Source: Hypholoma sublateritium FD-334 SS-4 (lineage: Eukaryota; Basidiomycota; Agaricomycetes; Agaricales; Strophariaceae). From it: a stretch of 64,000 nucleotides of DNA. The stretch spans positions 1 through 64,000 of the forward strand of contig KN817643.1 in assembly GCA_000827495.1 (NCBI GenBank), written 5' to 3'. The first letter of the stretch is position 1, and every line of letters starts with the position of its first letter. The position numbers and the translations under genes were made by a program. A model generated the notes under the pieces. That model did no database searches. It saw only the letters and a program-made list of their open reading frames with translations, and was not told where the DNA came from. Shown piece by piece: positions 46,936 to 59,200 of this stretch.

Positions 46936-47639
46936 GCCGCCTGTCCTCCTTTTCGTATTCTGGCAGTTGTCTGTGCGCTCCGCCCGTTGTTTGGGAGATT
47001 TGATTTTTTTTTTCGGGTTGATATATGCTTTTTCGCTCTGCTTTTCCGTCCACTGTGCCCTTCTATGTTTTATCTCTTCAATGGGTTATGCTGTATATAA
47101 TTTATGCGTCCTGCTTAGACGTCCCCCGCTCGCTTGCTATCGCACAACAGTCGTTTAATCGCTTCTATGCTCTTCTCCTTGAAAATCCTTTGTTTTTTTC
47201 ATTCATCCACTGCGCACTGGCCCTCGCTGTCGCTGCTTCTCCGCGCAGCGTGCGTCGTGCGTCGTTCCCTCGCCTTTCTCCGCTTGCTTCCTTCCTTCCT
47301 ACTATACACACGCACACACACTCACATACATACATATATACATCCGCTAATCCCTCCTAGCGCGCCCCTGCGCGCAAAACGCACGCACGCACGCACGCAC
47401 GCTGGCACCCCCGCGCTCCCACCGACACACCGCTATCTAAGTATATTTATAATATGGCCGCGCACGCTCCCTTCCCTTCATTTCCTTCGTCCAGGTTCCC
47501 TCGAGATCCCCTCGCGAGGTTCCCTTACTTCCCCTTGGTCGTTGAGTTTGGATATAGAATATTGCGGTGTATATAGGCTTTGAATACGGGTAGTACATAA
47601 AATAAATATCATGTTACATATTGAAGGACTTCTCGATGT
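46936..47639. other. 3' flank with microsatellites
   Basis: The 3' UTR region contains CA/TA-rich (about 47303-47343) and CACG-type (about 47381-47402) short repeats. No gene is seen. Confidence 0.55.
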
Positions 47640-48920
47640 AACTGTGAGCTTGCGAGTAAAGCGTACGTCCTTCGTTGAAGGCACGCGTGCGACGCGGAGC
47701 CCGGGTGATGGGTGGGACATTACGGGAGGGGGGATGGGATTTATCTCAGCCCGAAATAGGTATAGGACAGGGTGCGTTGGACTTACGAGAGCCGACGCCG
47801 CCCATATGTTTTCCGTGGAGCAGCCAGCCACCCAGGGCCTGCGTCCCACGGGCCCGGCGCTTTCCACTGGTATGTAGCTCGGATCGTGGGTTGGGAGAAC
47901 ATACATTGTAAGCCCGTTCAAGTTCCGTTTTGGCGCCACCTCGTCGGGCTGTTCCCAATTGGCTGTGCGCGATGGACGCTGGCGGCGGGTGACGGTATGG
48001 CTCTGGACTTCATTATCCCAGCTGCTGTAAATAGGCTGAGTACATTAAACTTACGAGAAAGAATCGACGGGGACGCAGTGCGCACGCACATTGGTTGACA
48101 CGCTCCTTCCCCGCTGCGAGGACCATATGATTTAGTGCGCGCCCGCGACCGGCCTTCCGTTTCACGCGCAAGTACGGTTGTTCTTCAGCTGTGTCTGGGA
48201 AGACAAGGCGCACTGCAAATAGACACCTGCAAAAAAAATTACGCTGTTGCTACAGAACCTATCTATCTCTTGATTATCTTCCTTTTTTCTTTGGAGACAA
48301 TATCCTGAAATTGAAATCTGGTCATAATTGGCTGCTCCCAGATAGATAGTATGCTAGCAATTATTTGACATGGAAGGGCGTGGCTCTGGGCTTCACCCAT
48401 CCCCAGGCCTAGACACATTAAATTCACGAGAACCGACGCGGCTCTTGACCGTATGTTTTCGTCGTCCCACACGAACGGCCTTCCGTTCCACGGACCCTGC
48501 GTACAGTTTGATGACTTATAGAAACTACCATCTTAAAAAAGGTACTGAAGAAGGAACCTTGCATAGTCTATCTATTTCTTGAATATGTTTGGAAATATGT
48601 CTATAGAAATAGTACGACATGTACCCCTTTCTTTTTCTTTGGAAGCAACCACGAAATTTGAAACTTGATCCAATTGGCTGTTCCCAGAAAATTTCAACGG
48701 ACGCTAGCAGTGGATACCAGCAGGCCGTAGCTCTGGGCTTCACTATCCCAGCTCCAAATAGGACTAGGTACATCAAGTTCGCGAGAACCGACGTGGCCAT
48801 ACGCACGCAGGGCAGTTGACACGCTCCTTTCCCGCTGCGACGGCCACATGTTTTAGTCGTCGCCCACGAACGGCCTTCCGTTCCACGCCCCAGCGCACAA
48901 TCTGCCCTCCAGTTCGAGGG
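47640..48920. repeat. Diverged tandem array, about 340-370 bp unit, four copies
   Basis: Each unit carries the ordered phrases 'caattggctg', 'gctctggacttca / gctctgggcttca', 'tacgagaa...cgacg / cacgagaaccgacg' and 'ggccttccgttccacg'. Unit anchors ('attggctg') are at about 47959, 48331 and 48674. The partial first unit shows only the later phrases near 47780-47870. The copies are strongly diverged with unit-specific insertions of AT-rich sequence. Non-coding as far as I can see. Confidence 0.7.
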
Positions 48921-51445
48921 TGCTCCTCTCTTTATTAATACGAAGCTTGGGGATCATGGATTGGGGACAGCCAGACGATCCTGTGACACAGCGTCCGAGC
49001 CAGCGCTGCGATAAGGCAGGCCTCCTATGATTTCTGGGGTGCGTATGCTGTAACCCACCACACTATACGTGCCTGCGCAGAACAATGCCACCCCAACGCG
49101 GCCATTCACATCCCTAAAAACTGCTGCTATACCTGTCCGATCGCCCCGTTATCTATCCAGAAGACCGACAGAAGCTGACGGAAGACATGGGTAAGTATAG
49201 CTGGAAGCTGTATCATACCAGGATCACGAATACTGGGGTGATCATGATCAGTGATACTGATGCAGCGCGAAGGCTATGCCGCTATACATAAGTGCACAGG
49301 AAGAGATTAGATTAGCCTGTGATGTGCGCCGCCTGGCCGGTTGCCCACGCACGCGCAGGATTTTGTCGACGGTAAGACATGGGCAAGCGGCCGTATGGGA
49401 ACTGCACATACACACGCAACGCGTTGTCGGCGGCGGCGGATCGCGCTCGGCAATTTTCACTCCTCGACGGGGATGAATTGTCCGCGAACTGGCGTACTCG
49501 TTAAAAGCTGCGCCGCGCATCTAAATATTCCATCGCATATACTGGGGCCGGCCGCCCCATATGGTGCACCCATCGATTTATCACCGCCCGCGGCTCTTTG
49601 CGCGCGGGGAGTGCCCCAGTGGGGGACTTCGGAACTGGTTCTCCCTGTTCTCACTGACCAAATCTCACTGGCGGTTGCTTGGTTCCCGCCGTGCGCGGCA
49701 CGTACGAGCGAATCCTGGGACGCGAGAACGAGGTAATTAAAAGTAATTAAAAAAAATGACAATTTTCCAAGGCCATGACGGTCGCGGGGGCGTCATCGGT
49801 AATATTTTGGTCCTGGGGATTGATTTACTCTCACTGGCGACAACATATGGGTCATGACAACCTTATAGCGTGCGATCGCCTTGCAGCAAATATATCTGTG
49901 CGAAGGCTTCCCCGCTCGACGCGACAGTCGTGCGTGTGGCTTTAGCTCTTAGTAGGGCTACAGTCACATCGATATCGTCCCGATTTAATCAAACGTATCG
50001 TGCGAGAGCAGAATAGGTAAGTAGCGGACGATTGTATACGAGATGCCATCTGACCTTGGCACGCTGGCGGGCCCACGTTACTTGCGTTCTAGAGGTGCAC
50101 GAGTCCAGGCGGTGAAGATGAGTCTGGCCCGTATTCCTCTTACTGGGAGATCGTGATTATCGGATTGCCTAGCGCCATCCCCGACCCAGTCCGTGATAAC
50201 GGGTAAGTAGTACTAATTTTGAACGTTTGAACGCAGAACCCTGTCCGTACAACCCAGACAAATGCTTACAAAACTACACCCGTCGAATAGCAATGTGGCG
50301 TGTAGAAAAGGAGCATCTGTATCAGCTTGGCTTTTGTGATTTCTCGACCCAGATAACTGCAATTTGATTACTCGTCCAGTATTTTTACTGGCTGCGCACA
50401 CCCTCTGTGGTAGCCGACGGCATCTTGCGGATTCGGTGCGCCGACAAGGTGATTTACATCTCAGAATCCGGGATGCCCTCCACGAACCATAAAATGTCCT
50501 CCGATTTCCGAGGCGGAAAGTCTTATTGCTGCCTTTACAAACCAGGGCCTCGCTGACCCGAAAAGCGTGCCCTGAATGCACGTTGTTCGCTTCCGATCCC
50601 CCCTAATCTGATCCCTTTTGGTCCCGTTGTGCTTACTGTATTTTTGCCAGCCTTCGTGTGTTAACTGACCTGAAATTAATCCAGCATCCTGTACAATTTA
50701 TGTTATTTACAGAGGGTGGGGAGTCGCGCGTTTAATTATCACACGCTAGTTTGGTGCTTCGCGAGATGGGCGTGGCGAGTCTGAAAAAGCGCCGCGCGCT
50801 GCGCGCTAAGCGCGGGCGCCTATTTGGGGACCCTGTGCTTCTGCGCTTCGATAAAGCAAGGGATCTGTAAGTAGAGATTTGATGTACCGAATAATAAATT
50901 ACTCAGTGATTCACCATATCTTTTTGAAGATGTGAATGTAAACAGCTTGTGCATTGTAGGTGGCGATATGGAGGCTTAGGAAGGTTGCTCCTAGCGCTCA
51001 TATATTGCCCCACACCAATAGATAGATATGATTAAATACGTCGTCATCTCTGCCTTACATCTCCGCGAGGAACGATCAATGCCTCCAGATACATACATAC
51101 ATACATAGATCGTAATACCAGTTCGTATTCCGCAGAATCAACGTATTATATCAAGTCTGCCTTTCTTTCGTTGTTGCTGGACTTGTATGTAACTTGGGGG
51201 ACATGAAAAACTTTGCTATGGCTTGGTCCTTGTACTTGTACAGTCGAAGGGTTTCCACGATCCATGGTAGTTGACAAGCCAGATGGAGCTGAAGAGAAGT
51301 GCTCCTGTCCACGTCTCGGCACAGCTGATTACTCATCTCTACTGAGTTTCGACGGATTGCTCACACGGGTTTTGTGGCATTACCTAGTAAATATATAAGA
51401 CATACGACGGCGTACAGGCACCAGAAATGTTTTGTGATACAGCAA
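48921..51445. other. Intergenic, no supported gene
   Basis: About 2.5 kb with short frames only. It includes an ATAC microsatellite at about 51088-51107 and a GC-palindromic patch at 50789-50820 (gcgccgcgcgctgcgcgc). Nothing with gene structure could be built. Confidence 0.45.
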
Positions 51446-52679
51446 TCAGCGCACAGGGACATAGAGCCCCTCTACCGCAATGTTTGCCTGCCAGATCCCG
51501 ATCCTCCTTACAGCGCGAAGCACGGCTGGTGCAGGTAGGACAAGAAGAATCGCAGGTAGCGCAAACGCAATGATCCCAAGCGAGATCAGAAGGGTAATGG
51601 CCGGTTTTACGACGAGGAAGTAGAATAGCGCTTGGTATGAGGTCGGGTCCGTGAACTGTGCACACAAGTCAGCGACGCCGGCAGCGAGGGAAAAGGGGCT
51701 CCTACCATAGCGTACGTATTCTTGTAGAATGAGCGCTCGGCGACGAGAATGGACCGCGCGGCGATAGCATGGCCAGACTCGATCTCGGCGGGTGTTAGTG
51801 GGCGATAACGAGTGAAGATAGGGCGCGGCGGGTATGGGAGGGCGTGTGCCAGCGGGCCATGGAAGCGTGATTGCAGCGCAAGCTCGCCCCGCGAAAACGC
51901 CCTAGCACCGAGGAGATCACAGAAGCAAAGGACGGCGCCGAGTGGGAGTGCTATGAGCAGTATCGTCCCCGTCTGCGAGCCATAAGCGAAACAGCCGAGG
52001 GATGAAAGGAGCAGGTCGTACGCACCACTGTAAACACAAAAAGGTATATCCATGCCACCAATCCATACGGAAAATTGATCACCAAGAGATGGAATAATGC
52101 CCGGTAATATGACTTCATGGTTAACGGGCGGAAATAGCGCCTCCATGCTGCGCAAGAAAAGAACCCTGTCCCTCGCTGCGATGAACGCACTGAGACACTA
52201 TCGTTTACCAGGGAAAATCGTAGCGAGTCTTCGCTGCTATCGTCTTCTTCTGTTTGGAATATGGATAGCACTGTGTGCGTTAGCGATGAAGTCGTGCTGG
52301 TGTACGACTGCGCCCGCGGGCGCCCGCCGTGGTGATGGTGATGGCGAGGAAAAATTGGGGTGGTTTCGGTGGGCTCGGTATCGTCATCGGTGTATGGCGA
52401 CAAAGGAGAGTCAGAGTCTATATGTGAACCGCTGGAAAGACTCTGCGTAAGGTGGTGGTGGTAAGATGGAATATCAGTAGTTTGTATTCGGCCATGTGTT
52501 CCACGATGAGTGCGTGCCGGCCTTGATCGACGTTCTCTAGTTGGATATGGCGGTGGTGGGTCGGTTGGAGTCGATTCTAATTCATCCACAAGAGGTGGAG
52601 GCGAGGTGGTAGGTGGTTCTGGAATCGCCATGAAGGGGGGAAGTAAGAGGCAAATCACGAATTTCATGGGCATGTCCAT
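51446..52679 (-). CDS. Multi-pass membrane protein, sensor-domain-like
   Basis: Minus-strand exons are 52679-52026, 51972-51706 and 51655-51446, all phase 0, 376 residues; introns are GTGCGT to CGCAG and GTAGGA to ACAG. About 180 residues of Pro/Ser/His-rich cytoplasmic tail (PPPPYPTRERRSR, PRHHHHHGGRPRAQS) precede membrane helices: LVINFPYGLVAWIYLFVFTV, then TILLIALPLGAVLCFCDLLG, then FYFLVVKPAITLLISLG and IIAFALPAILLVLPAPAV. The order helix-LPLG-helix-ARAFSRGELALQSRF resembles the bacterial 'putative sensor' four-helix domain (PF13796), which also occurs in fungi. That is from memory and tentative. The start could instead be the in-frame ATG giving MAIPEPPTTSPPP, 17 codons downstream. It sits alone inside the inverted-repeat core. 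Confidence 0.75.
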
Positions 52680-53736
52680 ATTTGGGTGTCGGCATCATTG
52701 AGGCGGCTTTTCATGGTCAGACGACCATCGCTGCAATGTAATTTGTAAACCACCAGTGGGACATGTCTGCATAGAAATTAGACGTCGAAATCAAGTCGAA
52801 ATGGCATATTTTTATGTGTACAACCTTGGTACAACGGAGCAATCCATACTGATGACGTTAAATATTCAGTGCTTGATTCTCAGCTTTTGTACGATTTCTA
52901 TGCGTTTAAGTACCCTTAAGGTGACAATGTGGGCCCTGGAAGGGCCACTGTTAGCAACTTGCAAGAAATTGATAAAGTTAGCGCCCTGATAAGAGCACGC
53001 AAGAGAGAATGTGAACGTTGAGGTTGGCTCGAGCCTCGAGGTTACTGACGCTCATTTTCGTACTTCCTATACGCCGACTCTGTCATACAGGAAGTATGGA
53101 AAGGGCGGAGCGGCTGGCTTGATAGTTTGCTGCAAATTTCCTGGATCCAGACTGAGTCGGAGATGATACCAAGCAGGCAGGTGCCTGGTGGATGCGCACC
53201 AAATGCGCACGCCCTCCCAGGTTCGAGCCGCACTGCAGCAGCGTTCGCGTTTTACCGGCGCCACGTGATCCGAAACACCTCCCACGAATACGAGTCCGAG
53301 TCGGCGCGCGTCCGAGTCCAAATCCGTTTCTCGAACTTGTTATCCTGCCACCACCTGCCGCCAGTCTGGCTTAAAGGCCCCCATTTCCCGCTACCGGCCT
53401 CAGGTGCTTGCCTCTGTATGTTCCAAGCAAACATGCGTTCTCCGAGTCTGTCAGCTGCAGATCTGCGGTACATCTATGGGTGTCGGTGCATCCGTACTGG
53501 ATCTTGAACCCACATGTGTGCGCTGCTCTGGTTGTGGTGTGGAACTGGCGTTCTAGATATTTTGACCTGCTCGAGGCTCACTCAAACTTCAAGGAGGATA
53601 TCCTCAATAACTCAAAGTCCTACAGTTTTTTCGGCGGTCTTAACACCTTATAGGCACTCTCTCTTGCTACCGATCTGAAACGCGTATACGGCGACCCGAA
53701 TCATTCTTGCTCTTCTTTCTTTTTCAGTCTGTGAAG

Positions 53737-54443
53737 ATGGATACCTTCGATGACCTATTTGACTGGCATGCATGCGTTTTAGGTCACTCTCCTGGACATA
53801 TATTCGACTTTCAACAATTGCATGCCTTGCACGAAGAAATTGAACAACCCTTAGATACAAAAATTGGCTGGAACACGGCCTCGTACGTGTACCATTTTTG
53901 GTTGAGGTAGACCATAGGAGACGCTAATGAAATCTTCTCGACCGCACAGGCTTCGATGCCATTCGCCACATCCGACAGCGACACCTGACAACCCACTTCG
54001 CCGACCAACTCCGTGCTGTCCTTTCTTTTTCTCGACAACTACGGGGGCACTACTTCCCAGTGAAGCTATGGTCCCATTTCAATCGCATCAATGGATGACC
54101 AGTCATCCAAGCGCACACCCGTTGATCGTTCGTTGCTGTCCGTTGTGCGACCTAAATGGCCCTGATCGCTGTCATCTAGGTGCACAATCCTCGTGCTACG
54201 AATGCGGTGTTTTTGCTTTTCGAGGTAATCAGATGTCCCTCGCTGCAGTCGCTCGTAAACATGTGGACCCCTTATGTCATGCTGGGAGAGCCTGCCGCAT
54301 GAAGTAGTATCTATGCGCTGTCGTGCGCTTGAATTTTCTTTTGCGTTATCGGTCTCCAAATTAACTCTTGATGTCATTTGCCTTCTTCCTCGGAAGGTGC
54401 ACCTCCGTTCTACTTGGAACAGCATTTTCGGCTCTCGACGTAA
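53737..54443 (+). CDS. Small hypothetical protein with paired CxxC motifs
   Basis: Exons 53737-53906, 53950-54224 and 54397-54443 join in phase and give 163 residues. Introns are GTAGAC to ACAG with a gctaatg branch site, and a longer GTAATC to GAAG intron. Exon 2 contains CCPLCDLNGPDRCH and SSCYECGVFAF, a spaced pair of CxxC motifs that could bind zinc. Exon 1 (HEEIEQPLDTKIGW, then SYVYHFWL) is faintly like the start of the agaric DUF6533 domain. Conservation of exon 2, exon 3 and both flanking splice sites in the left arm supports a real gene. The 5' part differs between arms, so the start is uncertain. Confidence 0.45.
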
Positions 54444-56214
54444 AAGTGTACTTACAGAAATCACCGGCCTTCCTTCCTGGGCTCTCTGCATACGGACGTC
54501 TGATGCTTGTATCTGGAAGACCGCGCTTGGAGGAGCGCGGACAACACTACGTGCTTTGGGGACTCTCAGAGAGAGAAGAAGAAGAACTCACAGAGAACCC
54601 AAAGAGCAGGAACGGCGCGTGGATTCGTGAGGGGAACGACTACGACAAAGAGAGCATACCACAACCGAGGAAGGATGAGGGAAAAAGAGAGAAGAGGAAC
54701 CCCAACGCGAGAGCTTTATGGGTGATCGGAACGGGGCCGGTGGATGCCGGACAGCCCCATCCTTACAGTATCGCTGAACCCCTTCTTTCTCGGTGCTTGA
54801 TATGACCACAGATCATTACCGCAAACCACCAGGAAGACCTTTCTCCGACTACTTGTCCTATGTTCGCCTGGCCTGGGCGTATGCAGATCGTCCACTGAAA
54901 TCTCGTAGCTGAACGCCGGGAAGTGTACAAGAGAACTCTGATTTGATTCTCCCAAACCTGTCTTGCGTGCGATGTACTATTCTCGTAACGAATCTACCTG
55001 AATTATTCCTACCTGCCGCCATATCTTTTTCATGTCCAAGCCCAAGCCCGGGAATATAGGAAGCATCGTAAGGCAACGATTAACTCACAAAGAAAATAAT
55101 TCATTGTCCGCGAATCACAAGCAACAAAGTGGTCGCATCTACGTTCGTTAGGCAGAATCTTCCCTGGAATTTCAATTGATCAGGTACACAGAGCATGGCC
55201 TTGTGCACCAATCTTCTTGAAAGCAGAGATTCTGTCTTCGGACCGTGTGTTGGTGCCGCCCTTCTCGTGGCGTTCTGCTCAAGAATCTGAGAGCTTTCAG
55301 CGGTCAGGATTATCATATCATCCGGCTCATCAAGCTCCGGGTAGCAATATTAGGCTGGTTCTAGCGTGAGTCTTTCTTACCCCAGGACAAGACCATCAAT
55401 AAGCAATCCAAGAGCTGCTTGACTTATGTACCCGGGATTCAATTGGCATCTACGACACCGGTTTACATCGGTGCGCCGCCATGCTGCTGCAATGCCACGT
55501 TCCTCTGAAACCTTAGATTGTGGCTGATATGCTTTTTTGCTTGCTTCACCGCTGTAGACTCGTTGTCCAGAATTTGGCTACCGCGATGCATGGTCGTCCG
55601 GCCTCGTGCATTAGCGCCCAAAATAAGCCTGACACATGAAATCAGGGTTCAGTAGACCGACGGGTCGGAAATTACTGTAAGCGTACCCCAGATTTCCCCA
55701 GATAATTAGACTTGACTTGAGCTGCAGAGGTCGCTCAACCTGTGCAGAAGCGGTCGTGTAATTTTTCACTGCTCCTGACGGGTTCTCACAATTGTGCGGG
55801 AGATTTCTTTTATGGATCATTCCTTCTGATACATATGCAATTCCTCGACGGGCAGCGGCATCACCTTCCTGGGTATTTGTCACATTATAGGTCCGGTTTT
55901 CATGCTAATTTTATTCTGTGGCAATGATTTATGTTACTTACTCGCCACCGGAATGCCATCTAATTGGTCAGCTGTTCGAATACTCACAAATCCAGACGCA
56001 CAGCGAGATTTGAGCAAGACACGGTACGTACATACTTTGAAGGATTCCGCGATGCTTCAACAACACTCCAGCTTGTTACGGAAGATATAAAATAGATTTA
56101 CGGGGGTAACACAACGAACTAAAGAGAAATCAACCTTCTTAATCTGGTATGTGCGGTGTGGGTCGGGTGCACGATGTGAAGGCTAGGAGTCCCGGAGGGG
56201 TCTTTTAAATCAGA
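54444..56214. pseudogene. Decayed sequence shared with left arm
   Basis: Counterpart of 38449-40100. A coherent plus-strand frame (FLKAEILSSDRVLVPPFSWR, then CAAMLLQCHVPLKP) spans 55130-55550 but meets stops. A hydrophobic frame near 55750-55927 (LLLTGSHNCAGDFFYGSFLL) stops where the left arm also degenerates. Function unknown. Confidence 0.35.
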
Positions 56215-59200
56215 TCATCGACATGTGGTGGATAATTCGACAAGCTGATGTATGAGAGCCTCTATGGTGTCGAATCTTTGTGCCGAAGCAATTTCCAATC
56301 GGCTAAGGTGGTCTTCCATGGCAAGCAATCTTTCCTCTACCTTCGCGTCGACGGCCGCTAATCCTGACGTCAACTTGCCCTCTATTATATTCAACCGAGT
56401 CTGCAACGTGGCAAGGTGTTCCTCGGTGGTAATCATCTGACTAGTCCTAATGCTTTCACGCAAAAGAACCAAAGGATGAGTTCGTTTATGACCTTGCGAT
56501 GGACCCCTTGCTGGCGGTTTGAAAAGCTTTTTTGATTCACAGTCAAAGCAAATCAGCGTGTCTTGAGTTATGTGAGGTTATTAGCCATTTGATCTTCTGT
56601 AATATATATTGACGCTCACCGCAAATAATGCAGGCCCAACACGGGGCCGACACTGGTTTATTGCAACAGGAACAGGTTGTCCTCGAATCTCCCCCCGGGC
56701 CTTTGGAGATCATCTTCTTGGCCTTCCTTTTTGGAGGCAAATTGTTTCCGTTTAACCCAAGGTCACTAGCTTCATTGATTTCCAGGAGACCTTTGACGCG
56801 GTTGACGGTATTACGAGCCGCCTCAACGACACGCGCGAAGTAAAAGTCATGGAGCGTCTCCTCGACTTTGATCATATCATGGGAGGTGTTATGAATGAAG
56901 CCCCTCGCCGTCGGAGATTTATCTATGCAGGTGGCACACAGGTGGATATTGTCAGAAAGGTCGTCTGCCATGCATTGGAGGCACAGCATTCCACTGTATG
57001 TTATCCTATGGTCACACCAGTCGCAGCCCCATGCGCTGCAAAAAGTACGTGAGTTAAAAGGACAATATACGTAAGATTGAGAAAGCTTACTGCCAAGGTA
57101 GCTTCTGTATCTGGAATTCCGATGTGGCCTGGTAGAAGCGAGCTTCTGAGGGATCTACTTGCTGCCTCAGGTATTCCAACTCGCTCGCCTCCACAGTATT
57201 CAGAGGGTTTTGGGGTGTGAGGCCAAGACTCACGCTAAGTGAGCGTGCCGTTAGCTCAACAAATCGTCTGCGCTCAGCAAATCTAGCTTCGAGGAAACAG
57301 CGGGACCACAATTTCTCCTGTGCCAGATGCAGAGCAGCATTGCACGCAAATGCCCACCGTGACCGAACGCGATCCTCCATGAACTGCTGTGGTGTGTATC
57401 GATATCTGAGGAGCGACGGGGACGTGCGTCTCAGCGTAAATTGCTCGTAGAAAGGGTCATCAGAATGGTGTTCCTTTCGACGATTGCTCCAGCTCATGGT
57501 AATTATATCCTGGTCTTGGTCGAGAAATCCAGTCGCCGTAGTGTTAGAGCCGTCGTCATCCAGGAGAGCCAGAGAAAATTCGTGGCCCATCAAAGTTCGA
57601 TTAACCTTTCCCTTTGCGTTAAATGTATTGAGAAAGTCTTCGCCTTTCGCCAGAAGCCTAGGCTCATCATCCTTCGAGAGGCGGAGAGAGATCCGGACAA
57701 TGTGTGTGATTATTTCGTGACCATGTGCTCGCGAATAGATGCCGCTCCATGTGCCCTGCAATGGGTGGGAAATGTGACGGAGGCGGGAGGGTTCAAATTC
57801 AGAGAAATCGGTGGACTTAAAACTGTCTTGGATCTCATATCTGAGTATGGAAGAGGGTTTAACACTGACAAGAGACCATCTTTTACGAATCTCATCCAAG
57901 GTAAGAGGGACTTTTCCCATTTGGTTCAACTCATTTTCGTTGGCCCAAGAGCTGAAGCTGTTCTGAATAGGACTACGCTTGATGTCGCCATAGGAGAGCT
58001 GAAACTAAGATAAATTTAGAATTCGAGCAAAATAGTTCGATAGTATTTGCAGATATTACCATTCCAAAGGCAAAATTTCCAAGGCGCGATGGAACGTCTA
58101 GGTGAGTCTGCTTGAATACGCCTATGATTGTAGCGTTACGTCAGTAAACATAAATGCTGCGGATTTCACGGTGGGCGAACCTTCAAGATTCTGAATGCGG
58201 TAATCCACCACCTGTAGAATATGGACGAGAGATTCGCTCAAGTGTGCTAGCTCATCGACATGTAGAACATGTTTACATCCGACCATAAATATCTCCAGAT
58301 GGCGCCGCAATAAGAGGTAAAGCAATGGAAAGATGTACTACGATGACCGAGGTAGGGTCAATGACAGGATTCTCTTCGATGATGTCAAAAAGACACGTAC
58401 ACGTTCAATTCGACCTTCGCCTGTAACCAAAGTCACTGTCGTCGTGGTATCCAGGTAATAGCCCACGTCCTCTAGATTTCTCGTTATTTTCTCTTCTTCG
58501 CTGGCGGCATAACTTTCTGTCATCCTTATCAGATCTGGAGAGTCGGACATGATTTTTGGATTAATGGACCGCGTCGCTCGTAAAAGGAGTTCAATCCGCC
58601 AAAACGCCCTGTCGAAGAGATACTCATCAACCGCGCGTTTGTTTGAGGAATGAACGTGCTCCAATGTCTGGAACATTGTCTGAATCAGGCCGTATATTTT
58701 GTTCTTGTAGAGCGATATATTCGCTTGCCACCCTGTGGAAAATTAAGTATAATTAAAGAAAGGAGCAAATTTTCGCACAGACCAACGGCCCAGTAAGCAA
58801 TCCAGTGAGGCAAGCTTCATAAAAAAAGAGAATGTTAGTAAGAACAACTGCAGAGCGCCATGGAACGACCAACCTCCATCCTTTAGGGCAAGACTCAGTG
58901 AAATTGTTGACCTCCTTGATGCTTATAAACCCCGTTCCATCGTCGTCAAATGCCTCGAGGATGGGCTGGACATACGCTGCATTGATATATGCCAATGTCC
59001 ACTTATCGTTCTGCTGTCTGAAAGACACCGGATCTTTCCTTTGGGGTATAATTGACATGCCTAATTGGTGGTTCCCATCGTCAAGACTTTCGGAGACCGT
59101 AGAATTAATTTTGTCGGTATAATGGTCCTGCAAGGCCAATACAAAGTGTCGCGCTTTGACACTACCTTTCCAACCCTTTGCGTGGTGTATTAGGTGAAAT

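Noticed and set aside
53216..53235. 'ggttcgagccgc' as a tRNA T-arm
   Set aside because: No foldable tRNA around it; it lies just inside the core next to the right-arm boundary and is not repeated as a tRNA.
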